Shown piece by piece: positions 51,868-59,986 of a stretch of DNA of 64,000 bases. Source of the stretch: Brevibacillus brevis (GTDB lineage Bacteria; Bacillota; Bacilli; Brevibacillales; Brevibacillaceae). A program made the translations under genes and the position numbers. The notes beneath the pieces were generated by a model, which saw nothing but the letters and a program-made list of their open reading frames with translations, was not told where the DNA came from and made no database searches. Each line of letters begins with the position of its first letter. The first letter of the stretch is position 1. Where the stretch lies: positions 2,738,001 through 2,802,000 of the forward strand of contig NZ_LR134338.1 of the NCBI RefSeq assembly GCF_900637055.1, given 5' to 3'.

Positions 51868-51897
51868 TTGCGAACTTATGTTCGTAATCACTATAAT
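51868..51897 (+). promoter_or_regulatory. promoter with LexA/DinR SOS box
   Basis: CGAACTTATGTTCG (51871-51884) is a perfect palindrome matching the Gram-positive SOS consensus CGAACNNNNGTTCG. It overlaps the -35 (TTGCGA, 51868-51873) and the spacer of a promoter whose -10 is TATAAT (51892-51897, 18-base spacing). The YolD-like gene starts 72 bases after the -10. LexA binding here would block transcription until DNA damage. Confidence 0.85.
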
Positions 51898-51968
51898 GTA
51901 ATTACAATTTCCCACATAGGATGAGTATCTGGATAATCAAATGTTCGTAAATAGGCGGGTGGAAAAGT

Positions 51969-52220
51969 GTGAATAACGGCAACCTTGATGTAACGGACAA
52001 AGAAAGAGAGGCATTTATGTACATGCTGCGAGATTCGGCAAGAGAGAATTATCCCTTGAATGTGAGCTGGTGTGTGTCCTTTGAGGGGGAGCGGGGGAAT
52101 ACGTGCAGCATGTGGGGTGTGGTCAAATGGGTAGACCCGAAGGCGAGACGTGTTCAATTAGCAAACCAAAAGGGCAGTCAATGGATCGATATGGAGAAGA
52201 TTACCAATGTACATGCATAG
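51969..52220 (+). CDS. YolD-like protein, SOS-controlled
   Basis: An 83-residue protein whose second half, 'WGVVKWVDPKARRVQLANQ' ending 'WIDMEKITNVHA', has the YolD-like pattern. YolD proteins are usually encoded with a Y-family polymerase (UvrX, YqjW) and act in SOS mutagenesis. Here no polymerase gene is next to it, but the upstream SOS box supports the assignment. GTG start, with GGGTGGAAAAG just upstream. Family identity is moderate because the sequence is short. Confidence 0.65.
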   Translation: MNNGNLDVTDKEREAFMYMLRDSARENYPLNVSWCVSFEGERGNTCSMWGVVKWVDPKARRVQLANQKGSQWIDMEKITNVHA

Positions 52221-52343
52221 GTGTGCGTATAGAACCCTTACGTGAAAATGGACTCATCGCTAGGGTTCTTTCCTTTCCGCACAAAGACGAGAGTATATAT
52301 GTAACAAAACCTAACATAAAACACAGGAAATTCGAAAGTTTGT

Positions 52344-52434
52344 TTGACATTTGCTTTTTACATGTTAGAATATATTACATAGCATGCATTCTCTCCACTT
52401 CCTATTTTGACCCAGTCATTGGGTCCTTTTTTTT
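52344..52434 (+). ncRNA. candidate short RNA between promoter and terminator
   Basis: TTGACA (52344-52349) and TAGAAT (52366-52371), 16 bases apart, make a good sigma-A promoter. About 37 bases further starts GACCCA-GTCAT-TGGGTC (52409-52425) followed by eight T. The implied RNA is about 55 bases and contains no plausible frame. The terminator could instead end the YolD-like transcript, and the promoter would then be fortuitous. Confidence 0.4.
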
Positions 52435-52442
52435 GCCTATGT

Positions 52443-52670
52443 TCATTTCTTCGGATAAGGCTTGCCATCCTCTTGAAATAACTTGCTCACCATTCCGTAG
52501 AGACGACCTGACATGTCAGGAAAAACAAAGGAGTATTCATTCGCTCCTTGATTCAGCAAGACGATCGGTGCTTCCACGATGTAGGGGATTTTCATTAGAT
52601 CGAGCATCTTCTTATATTCCTCTACCTTGGAATGATCGACCGTATAATAAAATGATTTGGAAAAATTCAT
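52443..52670 (-). CDS. conserved-looking small protein, function unknown
   Basis: A 75-residue soluble protein with a beta-alpha-beta pattern ('FYYTVDHSKVEEYKKML', 'IPYIVEAPIVLLNQG', 'EYSFVFPDMSGRLYGMV'). The codon use and AAGGAG upstream of the ATG support a real gene. I do not recognise the family. It converges with the candidate short RNA. Confidence 0.65.
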   Translation of the reverse strand: MNFSKSFYYTVDHSKVEEYKKMLDLMKIPYIVEAPIVLLNQGANEYSFVFPDMSGRLYGMVSKLFQEDGKPYPKK

Positions 52671-52854
52671 GCGAGCACGCTCCTTTTCCTTATTGTAGCA
52701 TATCTACAGTCAGTCGTATAAATAGACATAATAAATGTTATGTAAACAAAATGATTTCCTCTCTCTAGTTATGAAGAGAGAAGAGAGAAGATTCACAAAG
52801 ACTTCTACCTATGTTAGAATGAAAGGCCAAAATTTTACCAATAGGAGAAAAATG

Positions 52855-53415
52855 ATGATAATCAGCCAACAACTACTTTCTGTGAATGGGTTATCCTACA
52901 CGATTCGCTCTGCAATGAAAACAGATGCACAACAGTTGTCGGACCTGCGACTGCAAATCGATGGGGAGACTGAAAATTTGGACAGAGAAAGAGGAGAGGC
53001 TTTCATCGATGTGCAAGGATTCGAACAGATCATCAATACGGATGCAGAAAGTCCAAGAAACTTGTTTTTAGTTGCTGTTGTACAGGATCGGATTGTCGGG
53101 TTTTCCAGATGTGCAGGTGTTTACTTAAACAGATTTGCCCACAAAGTAGAGTTTGGTGTATGCGTCCTACAAGAGTTCTGGGGTTACGGCATTGGGAAAA
53201 ATCTCTTGCAAGAATCGGTTGCCTGGGCAGACGCCAACCACATTACCAAAATGACGTTGAATGTAATGGAAACGAATGAGAAGGCAATTGAGCTGTACAA
53301 ACGGTTTGGCTTTGAAATCGAAGGGGTACTCAAAAACGACAAGGTTCTTTCCGATGGCAATTACTACAACACCGTTATTATGGGAAGATTCAAAAATGAC
53401 CGGAGAGCGACATGA
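52855..53415 (+). CDS. GNAT acetyltransferase
   Basis: A 186-residue GCN5-related acetyltransferase. The acetyl-CoA loop is 'VLQEFWGYGIGKNLLQE' (about 103-119), followed by 'LNVMETNEKAIELYKRFGF' (about 135-153); the pattern is that of the YkkB/SpeG-like small-molecule acetyltransferases. The ATG at 52855 lies seven bases after AGGAG; ATG 52852 and the frame from 52735 are less likely. It stands alone, 30 kb from the NRPS cluster, so a self-resistance role has no support from position. Confidence 0.88.
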   Translation: MIISQQLLSVNGLSYTIRSAMKTDAQQLSDLRLQIDGETENLDRERGEAFIDVQGFEQIINTDAESPRNLFLVAVVQDRIVGFSRCAGVYLNRFAHKVEFGVCVLQEFWGYGIGKNLLQESVAWADANHITKMTLNVMETNEKAIELYKRFGFEIEGVLKNDKVLSDGNYYNTVIMGRFKNDRRAT

Positions 53416-53420
53416 TGAAA

Positions 53421-53450
53421 AAACTCCGCTAGCGTTAGCGGAGTTTTGTT
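53421..53450. terminator. bidirectional intrinsic terminator
   Basis: AAACTCCGCTA (53421-53431) pairs with TAGCGGAGTTT (53436-53446), followed by TGTT. It separates the acetyltransferase gene from the convergent small gene. Confidence 0.88.
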
Positions 53451-53475
53451 GTCTGACCATTTGTTAAACAGTTGT

Positions 53476-53661
53476 TTAACTGCTGAAGAAGCTACGGCTG
53501 GAGTGCTTTCTTTTATAATGGGAGCTGCCGTAATGGGAATGTCCGTACCGATTGCTAGAGCTGTATTTTCTGCGATGCTTGTAATCGCTGCTGCTGTATT
53601 TCCGGTACTTGTGCGAAGATGAGTGATTACCGAGTAAATTTTTCAAAAGCTTCTTGAGCAT
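53476..53661 (-). CDS. Ser/His/Tyr/Lys-rich low-complexity protein
   Basis: A 61-residue protein with a short helix ('MLKKLLKNLLG') and then a tail made almost only of S, H, Y, K and R, with repeated 'KYSSS' and 'YGSSHYK' units. Such composition is common in spore coat and crust proteins of bacilli, and it would be a substrate for tyrosine cross-linking; this is inference. The ATG at 53661 lies eight bases after AGGAG; a GTG at 53670 overlaps that site. Confidence 0.65.
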   Translation of the reverse strand: MLKKLLKNLLGNHSSSHKYRKYSSSDYKHRRKYSSSNRYGHSHYGSSHYKRKHSSRSFFSS

Positions 53662-53733
53662 ATCAATCACTCCTAGTTAGGTTGGAAGTCTATTCCGTAT
53701 AAGTATATACGAATATGTTGGAGAATCGTTTCA

Positions 53734-54741
53734 TTATTTTTCTGCGTTATCGTGAAAGGCTGGACCGATCAGATCAATCCGATTCGTCCATACTCCCCCT
53801 GTAAAGCTTTTAGGCACTCGTTTTAAATCAGTCGGAACATCAAAGCCTTGCGACACATCTCCACTGCCTGCGACTAGGATCACGCGGGTGTCATTTGCTT
53901 CCATTCTTGCCATGAAACGATTCGGCCAACCCCAGAGCCATGGGGCAATTTGATCAGGAATATGCAATTGGGTTTGCGCACAGGCTTCTGGTACATATCC
54001 AGACCAACCTGCTGCGATGTACGGAATCAGGCAGCTTTTCATTGTCGCCACAGACATCACGCGCAGCTGGGGCAGTTGTTGTTTCAATGTCTCGATTGGC
54101 TTGTCACCACCATAAACAGAGAGCTGTGCCAGTCGTTCGGCAGGCAATGCTGCCAAAACATCCGCCAACGCTTTCCCCTCGAGTGGGTCATTGCTTTTGA
54201 TATGGATAAGCAGCGAGCGATCGGGGAATGTTTGTAGCGCATCATCGAGAGAGGGCATCATGCCGATCCCTTTTCCGCGGAAGGGAAAAGTTTTTCCTTC
54301 ATCCGCTGTGTAGTTGTAGCCAATGTCGAGCTGTTGTAATTCGGCCAAGGTATAATCTCTCGTGACACCGGTACCGTTTGTCCGACAGTCGAGCGTCCAG
54401 TCATGAAACACGGCGAACCGATTGTCTTTGGTCCATTGTACATCGAGCTCGACAACGTCCGCGCCTGCATCAAAAGCCGCCTGCATGGAAGGAATCGTAT
54501 TTTCCAGGTACGGATGCTCCGGTGGATAAATCCGTTCCGCCGTACAAGTTTCATTGGTGATGTTCTCCATATGAAAGGTTTGTGCCATCCCGCGATGAGC
54601 AAGTAAAAAAGGCTCGCCTTCTGGCTCTTTTGCAAGATAAGAGCTGTTGTTAACAAACAGGAAAGCGATGAAAAGAAGGGGAATCCAGATACGTTTTCGC
54701 TGGAACCATTTCTTTCGTGGTTGATCTCGTTGTTTTGTCAT
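53734..54741 (-). CDS. glycerophosphodiester phosphodiesterase, membrane-anchored
   Basis: A 335-residue GDPD-family protein. A basic start and one hydrophobic helix (about 16-32) anchor it so that the enzyme faces outward. 'FLLAHRGMAQ' (about 46-55), 'ENTIPSMQAAFDAGADVVELDVQ' region with the metal ligands, and 'AVFHDWTLDCRTNG' contain the catalytic His pair and Glu/Asp. It would split glycerophosphodiesters from lipid or teichoic acid turnover. The start at 54741 is chosen since upstream codons precede the basic segment with no ribosome site. Confidence 0.9.
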   Translation of the reverse strand: MTKQRDQPRKKWFQRKRIWIPLLFIAFLFVNNSSYLAKEPEGEPFLLAHRGMAQTFHMENITNETCTAERIYPPEHPYLENTIPSMQAAFDAGADVVELDVQWTKDNRFAVFHDWTLDCRTNGTGVTRDYTLAELQQLDIGYNYTADEGKTFPFRGKGIGMMPSLDDALQTFPDRSLLIHIKSNDPLEGKALADVLAALPAERLAQLSVYGGDKPIETLKQQLPQLRVMSVATMKSCLIPYIAAGWSGYVPEACAQTQLHIPDQIAPWLWGWPNRFMARMEANDTRVILVAGSGDVSQGFDVPTDLKRVPKSFTGGVWTNRIDLIGPAFHDNAEK

Positions 54742-54906
54742 GATGGGATACCGCCCCTTCCTTAAAATCCTCTGTCCATTGTAGCAAAACGCAAGGGAGG
54801 AAGGTACATCCTTTGGGAGTAGGGCTTGGGGCTTGGCATCATTCGAAAAGACTGGCACAATAGACGGAAGATAAGATGTATCCCATGAAGAGCAAGGGGA
54901 GGTTCC

Positions 54907-55152
54907 ATGAAAATAGCTTTACACCAAATCGCTTATCAGATCGGCATGCACCCAACCGAGATGGCGAAGCTTGTCTACGATGGTGAAATAACGGGAGAGG
55001 TACCTGACCGCAATCCGCAAGCGAAGGATGCTTGGGTGGATCTGCACTCTCTGCGTAACTTCATTCAATGGCGACATGATCAGGGGCGAATGGATCAGAT
55101 GTTCTATGATAAAGCTATGCGTCACCTGAACAAAGCAATGCCAAAAAAATAA
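54907..55152 (+). CDS. small HTH-like protein, function unknown
   Basis: An 81-residue protein. Its first half resembles a MerR/excisionase-type DNA-binding start ('LHQIAYQIGMHPTEMAKLVYDGEI'-like, about 5-28), followed by a charged helical region. It may bind DNA but lacks a wing I can recognise. GGGGAGG lies five bases before the ATG. The DUF952 gene follows after 19 bases, so the two are likely co-transcribed. Confidence 0.65.
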   Translation: MKIALHQIAYQIGMHPTEMAKLVYDGEITGEVPDRNPQAKDAWVDLHSLRNFIQWRHDQGRMDQMFYDKAMRHLNKAMPKK

Positions 55153-55171
55153 TCGAATCTGGAGGAGAAAC

Positions 55172-55522
55172 ATGCAAGACTCTATCATTTACTGCATGGT
55201 ACCAAAAGCATACTGGGAAAAGTGGATGGACAAGGATCACTATTTGCCGCGCGATTACGAGCAGGAAGGCTTTATTCACGCGACAAAAGGGGACGAGCTG
55301 CTTGAAAAGGTAGCAAACCGCGTCTACGCACAGTTTGATGAAGAGTTGTATGTACTCGTTATCGATGAAACGAAAACGACTTCGGAAGTCAAATACGAGC
55401 CTGCGAAGGATGGATTGCTGTATCCGCACATCTACGGACCTCTGAATCAAGATGCGATCGTGGATAGGAAGCAAATGAATCGGATAGACGGCCAGTGGCG
55501 TCTGGGAACGTCCATCCGCTAA
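55172..55522 (+). CDS. DUF952 family protein
   Basis: A 116-residue protein of the DUF952 family: 'EGFIHATKGDELLEKVANRVY' region (about 30-50) and 'LLYPHIYGPLNQDAI' (about 86-100) are its signature parts. The fold is related to ADP-ribosyltransferase-like beta sandwiches by report; the function is unknown. GGAGGAG lies six bases before the ATG. Confidence 0.88.
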   Translation: MQDSIIYCMVPKAYWEKWMDKDHYLPRDYEQEGFIHATKGDELLEKVANRVYAQFDEELYVLVIDETKTTSEVKYEPAKDGLLYPHIYGPLNQDAIVDRKQMNRIDGQWRLGTSIR

Positions 55523-55526
55523 TCTT

Positions 55527-55745
55527 CTACCAGCTAAACCATTTGAGTAGCGCAAGCACTTCTTGACGCTTGGCCTCAGGTAGCTTGTCGAGTCTGCGCA
55601 AGAGAAGATCGATACGCATGCGCTGTTCCACTTCGGATTCAGGTATCTTTTGCTGCCCCTTCACCCATTGTCGTTTCAGGCGGACAGGATCGGTATCAGA
55701 GATGATCCGAAGCAGCTTTCTTTCCAACAAATCTAAGGAAGCCAT
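55527..55745 (-). CDS. small helical protein, function unknown
   Basis: A 72-residue charged, helical protein ('LDLLERKLLRIISDTDP', 'LLLRRLDKLPEAKRQEVLALLKWF'). No family is recognised. AGAGGG lies about nine bases before the ATG. Its stop is four bases from that of the convergent DUF952 gene. Confidence 0.6.
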   Translation of the reverse strand: MASLDLLERKLLRIISDTDPVRLKRQWVKGQQKIPESEVEQRMRIDLLLRRLDKLPEAKRQEVLALLKWFSW

Positions 55746-55869
55746 AGGTGAAACCCTCTTTTTCGTTTAATCCGTTTCTTCTATTATAACACGGGTACAT
55801 AAAGAAACCATGATTGGCGCACAATGGTAAAGGTGTTGAATATAACCCTTTGTAGGAGGCGTATCGATT

Positions 55870-56088
55870 ATGGCGAAGCCGGATGACCGTTCTGACAACG
55901 CAGAAAAGCTTCAACAGATGATTTCCAATACCGAAGAGAGCATTCGTGAGTCCGAAGATTATCTGGCGGCTCATGCTGGAGAGATTTCTGCTGAGGAAAG
56001 AGCAAACCTTGAAGCAAAAAATCAGCGTCGTGAAGAAAGCATCGAGGGATTTCGCGCGGAAATCAAGGATGAATCTACGCAGGCTTAA
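55870..56088 (+). CDS. tlp: small acid-soluble spore protein Tlp
   Basis: A 72-residue protein beginning 'AKPDDRSDNAEKLQQM', the signature of thioredoxin-like spore protein Tlp of Bacillus, followed by a charged helix ('EERANLEAKNQRREESIEGFR'). Tlp is made in the forespore and found in dormant spores. AGGAGG precedes the ATG by ten bases. Its presence is direct support for a spore-forming host. Confidence 0.92.
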   Translation: MAKPDDRSDNAEKLQQMISNTEESIRESEDYLAAHAGEISAEERANLEAKNQRREESIEGFRAEIKDESTQA

Positions 56089-56097
56089 CCTTGCTAC

Positions 56098-56135
56098 CAA
56101 ACGTCTGGCGCCAACTACGCGTCAGGCGTTTTTTC
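56098..56135 (+). terminator. intrinsic terminator after tlp
   Basis: AACGTCTGGCGC pairs with GCGTCAGGCGTT (two wobble pairs) and runs into TTTTTC. Confidence 0.85.
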
Positions 56136-56209
56136 ATTCTAACCGGCAAAAGTGCAACAAAACATGATTTGTTTTGCGAAACATGGTAATCTGTAAGGGT
56201 ACAAATTGA

Positions 56210-57340
<1,131 letters not shown>

Positions 57341-57361
57341 GATAGACGGGGGAAGCACTCG

Positions 57362-57691
57362 GTGGATGCTACGAAAAAATCAAAAGTGATTATCGTTTCG
57401 TTTTTGGCGGGAGCGGTTCTCTTGGCGATCATTTCTTATTTCGGGATGGCCTCCATGGGGAAAGAGCATATGACAACGATCCAAAACGTCATCAAGGAGA
57501 ACGGCGGGGTTGTTACCTCGGGTGGAGTGACAGCGGTTCCGCTGGAAGAAAGTCCTTTTACCAACAGCGGAAAAGGCAATACCATCTACCGAATCTACTA
57601 TACGAAAGATGGGCAAACGTTGACGGCTTGGTATCGTGCTGATAACGAATCCTCCATCAAGAAAGAGCCGGAAGCATGGATTCTGCCGTAA
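57362..57691 (+). CDS. single-pass membrane protein of unknown function
   Basis: A 109-residue protein with a basic N-terminus, one membrane helix ('VIIVSFLAGAVLLAIISYFG', about 9-28) and a short extracytoplasmic domain of beta character. I do not recognise the family. GTG start, with GGGGGA eight bases upstream. It lies 21 bases after mnmA and is probably in its transcript. Confidence 0.75.
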   Translation: MDATKKSKVIIVSFLAGAVLLAIISYFGMASMGKEHMTTIQNVIKENGGVVTSGGVTAVPLEESPFTNSGKGNTIYRIYYTKDGQTLTAWYRADNESSIKKEPEAWILP

Positions 57692-57730
57692 AAACAAGGA
57701 TAAACCTGACTGGGAGAGTGAAGGCATCAC

Positions 57731-58243
57731 ATGACCCAACATGCTGGACTGCGTGAGCTGGCTGAACTGATTCGAAGACTCGAGCCAGAGTTAGCGGGTG
57801 CACAATTAAGTATTCTTGCTCATGAAAATAAAGAGGAAATCGCAACGCTGCTAGTGGAAGGACTCGGGACAAAGGTTTCTGTCCAACACAGCTCCGGCGA
57901 ATATGCGAATCATTTGGCGGTTTTGCGGGTAGGAGCGAACAAGTACACCTTTGCGCAAGATTGGAGAGAAGTGTACATCAGCGAAATTAATTACTGCGCG
58001 TGTCGCATACCTCCAGGAGCCCATGGATTGTTGGTTCACCATATCGATTATCCAGGCGTGATTTATGATGTCTCACGAAAACTGGCCGAGTATCAAATCA
58101 ATGTTTCCAAGTTAAATGTATCGCGCGAACAAAAAGGGAAGAATGCCCTGCTTATCTCTGTGACTGATGAAGAGATTACACCGACGATTGTATCTGCCAT
58201 CGAAGAGCTACCCCAAATCACCAAAGTGTTGTCTCTACAGTAA
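57731..58243 (+). CDS. ACT-domain protein
   Basis: A 170-residue protein. The last 80 residues form an ACT domain ('HHIDYPGVIYDVSRKLAEYQINVSKLNVSRE', about 99-129), like the regulatory domain of serine dehydratase beta subunits. ACT domains bind amino acids. The N-terminal half has no family I can name, and no catalytic domain is attached, so it may be a free regulator. It follows the membrane protein by 39 bases. Confidence 0.82.
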   Translation: MTQHAGLRELAELIRRLEPELAGAQLSILAHENKEEIATLLVEGLGTKVSVQHSSGEYANHLAVLRVGANKYTFAQDWREVYISEINYCACRIPPGAHGLLVHHIDYPGVIYDVSRKLAEYQINVSKLNVSREQKGKNALLISVTDEEITPTIVSAIEELPQITKVLSLQ

Positions 58244-58260
58244 GTGAATCATGATAAACA

Positions 58261-58292
58261 AAAACTGCCCGTTTTTAGCGGGCAGTTTTTTT
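58261..58292. terminator. bidirectional intrinsic terminator
   Basis: AAAACTGCCCG (58261-58271) pairs with CGGGCAGTTTT (58279-58289), with T after it. It overlaps the end of the convergent esterase gene. Confidence 0.9.
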
Positions 58293-59096
58293 CGTGGCGA
58301 ATTTGAGTCCTTGGCTAATGAAGACTGGCAAAACGGACGAATGATTTTCGTCAGCAAATTCTTTAAAGGAAGCCTTGATTTGACCTTTGCCCATAGAGGA
58401 CAATCGTTCGACCATCGCCAGAGATTTTTCTTTGACCAAGAATCGCCCATCGTTTTCCAACTCCCCGATGGTGAGGAGCACATGGACGTCGAGGTCATCG
58501 GTCAGCTGGGTCTGCAATTGACTCTCCTTCGCAAGCAGCACGCTCTCATTCCAGTGGATCGAGGGACTGCCAGCTATATACCGCTGAAAAGCGTGTGGTC
58601 TCGACAAAAGTACATGCAAGACAAACAAGCCACCAAGCGAATGTCCAAAAATCGCTTGCTGCGTCCGATCGATGGGGAAGTCGTTTTCGATGCTAGGCTT
58701 GAGCTCCTCCTCTAAAAAGGAGAGGAACTGCTCCGCTCCCCCCATCTGAGGCCACTCCGCTCCCCTTGGGTTGCCAGGAAGCTCCGAGGCGGGAACTTCA
58801 TACGTATAATCAAAGAAACGGGAAGGATGGTACGGACCGTCCGTTGGATACCCAATCCCGACGACGATTGCAGGATACACGCCAGTTCGTTCAGGGCCGC
58901 GTGATTGTATTCGTATCGCTTCGGTCAAGGTTGCAAAAACAGAGTTGCCATCTAGCAAATATATGACGGGAAAGCCTGATTCCGGAGGAGGATCGGCAGG
59001 TATACTTACGAAAATGTGATAGTGACGTTCTTGATAAGTCATCATTTTACTGTAAGAACGAGGAATGACGACAGGTTGATAGTCGGTGCTTTTCAT
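58275..59096 (-). CDS. alpha/beta-hydrolase esterase, IroE/BesA-like
   Basis: A 273-residue esterase of the Fes/IroE/BesA group (esterase_D-like). 'FPVIYLLDGNSVF' (about 42-54), the nucleophile elbow 'FGHSLGGLF' (about 152-160) and 'AGSPSIHWNE' are typical; the catalytic His is probably in 'DENHSSV' near 252. Such enzymes hydrolyse trilactone siderophores or related esters; no siderophore gene is next to it, so substrate is unknown. There is no signal peptide. Confidence 0.87.
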   Translation of the reverse strand: MKSTDYQPVVIPRSYSKMMTYQERHYHIFVSIPADPPPESGFPVIYLLDGNSVFATLTEAIRIQSRGPERTGVYPAIVVGIGYPTDGPYHPSRFFDYTYEVPASELPGNPRGAEWPQMGGAEQFLSFLEEELKPSIENDFPIDRTQQAIFGHSLGGLFVLHVLLSRPHAFQRYIAGSPSIHWNESVLLAKESQLQTQLTDDLDVHVLLTIGELENDGRFLVKEKSLAMVERLSSMGKGQIKASFKEFADENHSSVLPVFISQGLKFATKKTAR

Positions 59097-59279
59097 GAGG
59101 GCGACTCTCCAATCTCTCCAAGGCTAACCAACACGCACAAAATCTATTATAGGAACGAGAACCAGAGATTGGCAATAGCCGAAAAAGGAGAATAGTTAGT
59201 TTTCGATAAGAGCGCATACCGAGCTTGACTCCTACGATATATTGAGGTAAAGTAAGTTTTACCAACTACATATTGATGC

Positions 59280-59575
59280 GGTGAGGTGTTTACCACCAGA
59301 TTTGGTAGACTTAATAGGGAAGTCGGTGAGAATCCGACGCGGTCCCGCCACTGTAATGAGAGAGTTCCATTTGCGAAAGAATGCCACTGATCAAGAAGGA
59401 TCGGGAAGGTGTAAATGGAGCGATGATCCAAAAGCCAGGAGACCTGCCTAACCGCTTGCACTGTTTACCCTACGGGAGATAGGGAAGTGTTCGAGCGCTC
59501 AATTCGCATCGGCGAATTGTTAGATGGAAGTCATCACGCGCATTCGGCATGTAAACGTCGGATGCGCTTTTACTT
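59280..59575 (+). promoter_or_regulatory. cobalamin riboswitch upstream of nrdIEF, with terminator
   Basis: The core 'GGGAAGTCGGTGAGAATCC' element begins at about 59320, followed by 'GCGGTCCCGCCACTGTAAT' and the B12 box AGCCAGGAGACCTGCC (59433-59448). The expression platform ends in GCGCATTCGGC (from 59538) pairing with GTCGGATGCGC (to 59567), followed by TTTTACTTT. Binding of adenosylcobalamin should favour termination and turn off nrdIEF. Boundaries are approximate. Confidence 0.95.
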
Positions 59576-59626
59576 TGGCTAAATTTCATACATACAGAGT
59601 AAAAATAGCAGGATAGGATGAGGGAC

Positions 59627-59986
59627 ATGTTAATCGCTTATGATTCAAAAACAGGAAACGTCCGAAGATTCGTCAACAAAATTAATTTGCCACATGTGGA
59701 AATTGATCAAGATATGGTGCTGGATGAGCCATTCATTTTGATAACATACACGACGGGATTCGGACAAGTGCCGGAGAAGGTGGCGACGTTCCTGAAGCGA
59801 AATCATGTCAATCTGCGCGGAGTATCCGCCAGCGGCAACCGCAACTGGGGAACCAGCTTTGCCAAAAGCGCGGATACGATCGCGAGCCAATATGGCGTTC
59901 CGGTAATTTCTAAATTTGAACTGTCCGGTACCGGCCGGGACGTGGAACAATTTACGAGTGGGGTGGCAGCAATTGCGGCATATTGA
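59627..59986 (+). CDS. nrdI: class Ib ribonucleotide reductase flavodoxin
   Basis: A 119-residue NrdI, the flavodoxin that supplies oxidant for the Mn(III)2-Tyr cofactor of NrdF. 'LIAYDSKTGNVRRFV' is the FMN phosphate loop, followed by 'TYTTGFGQVP' and 'SGNRNWGTSFAKSAD'. ATG 59627 gives the length start seen in the family; ATG 59618 is an alternative. Its end overlaps the nrdE start, so the two are coupled. First gene behind the cobalamin riboswitch. Confidence 0.95.
   Translation: MLIAYDSKTGNVRRFVNKINLPHVEIDQDMVLDEPFILITYTTGFGQVPEKVATFLKRNHVNLRGVSASGNRNWGTSFAKSADTIASQYGVPVISKFELSGTGRDVEQFTSGVAAIAAY

Noticed and set aside
52103..52768. 221-codon plus-strand frame
   Set aside because: It overlaps the YolD-like gene and the terminator at 52409 and runs antisense to the small gene at 52443; no ribosome site was found.
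47736..53415. GNAT genes as self-resistance acetyltransferases of the antibiotic cluster
   Set aside because: Edeine producers use an acetyltransferase for immunity, but these two genes are more than 23 kb from the cluster, among unrelated genes.
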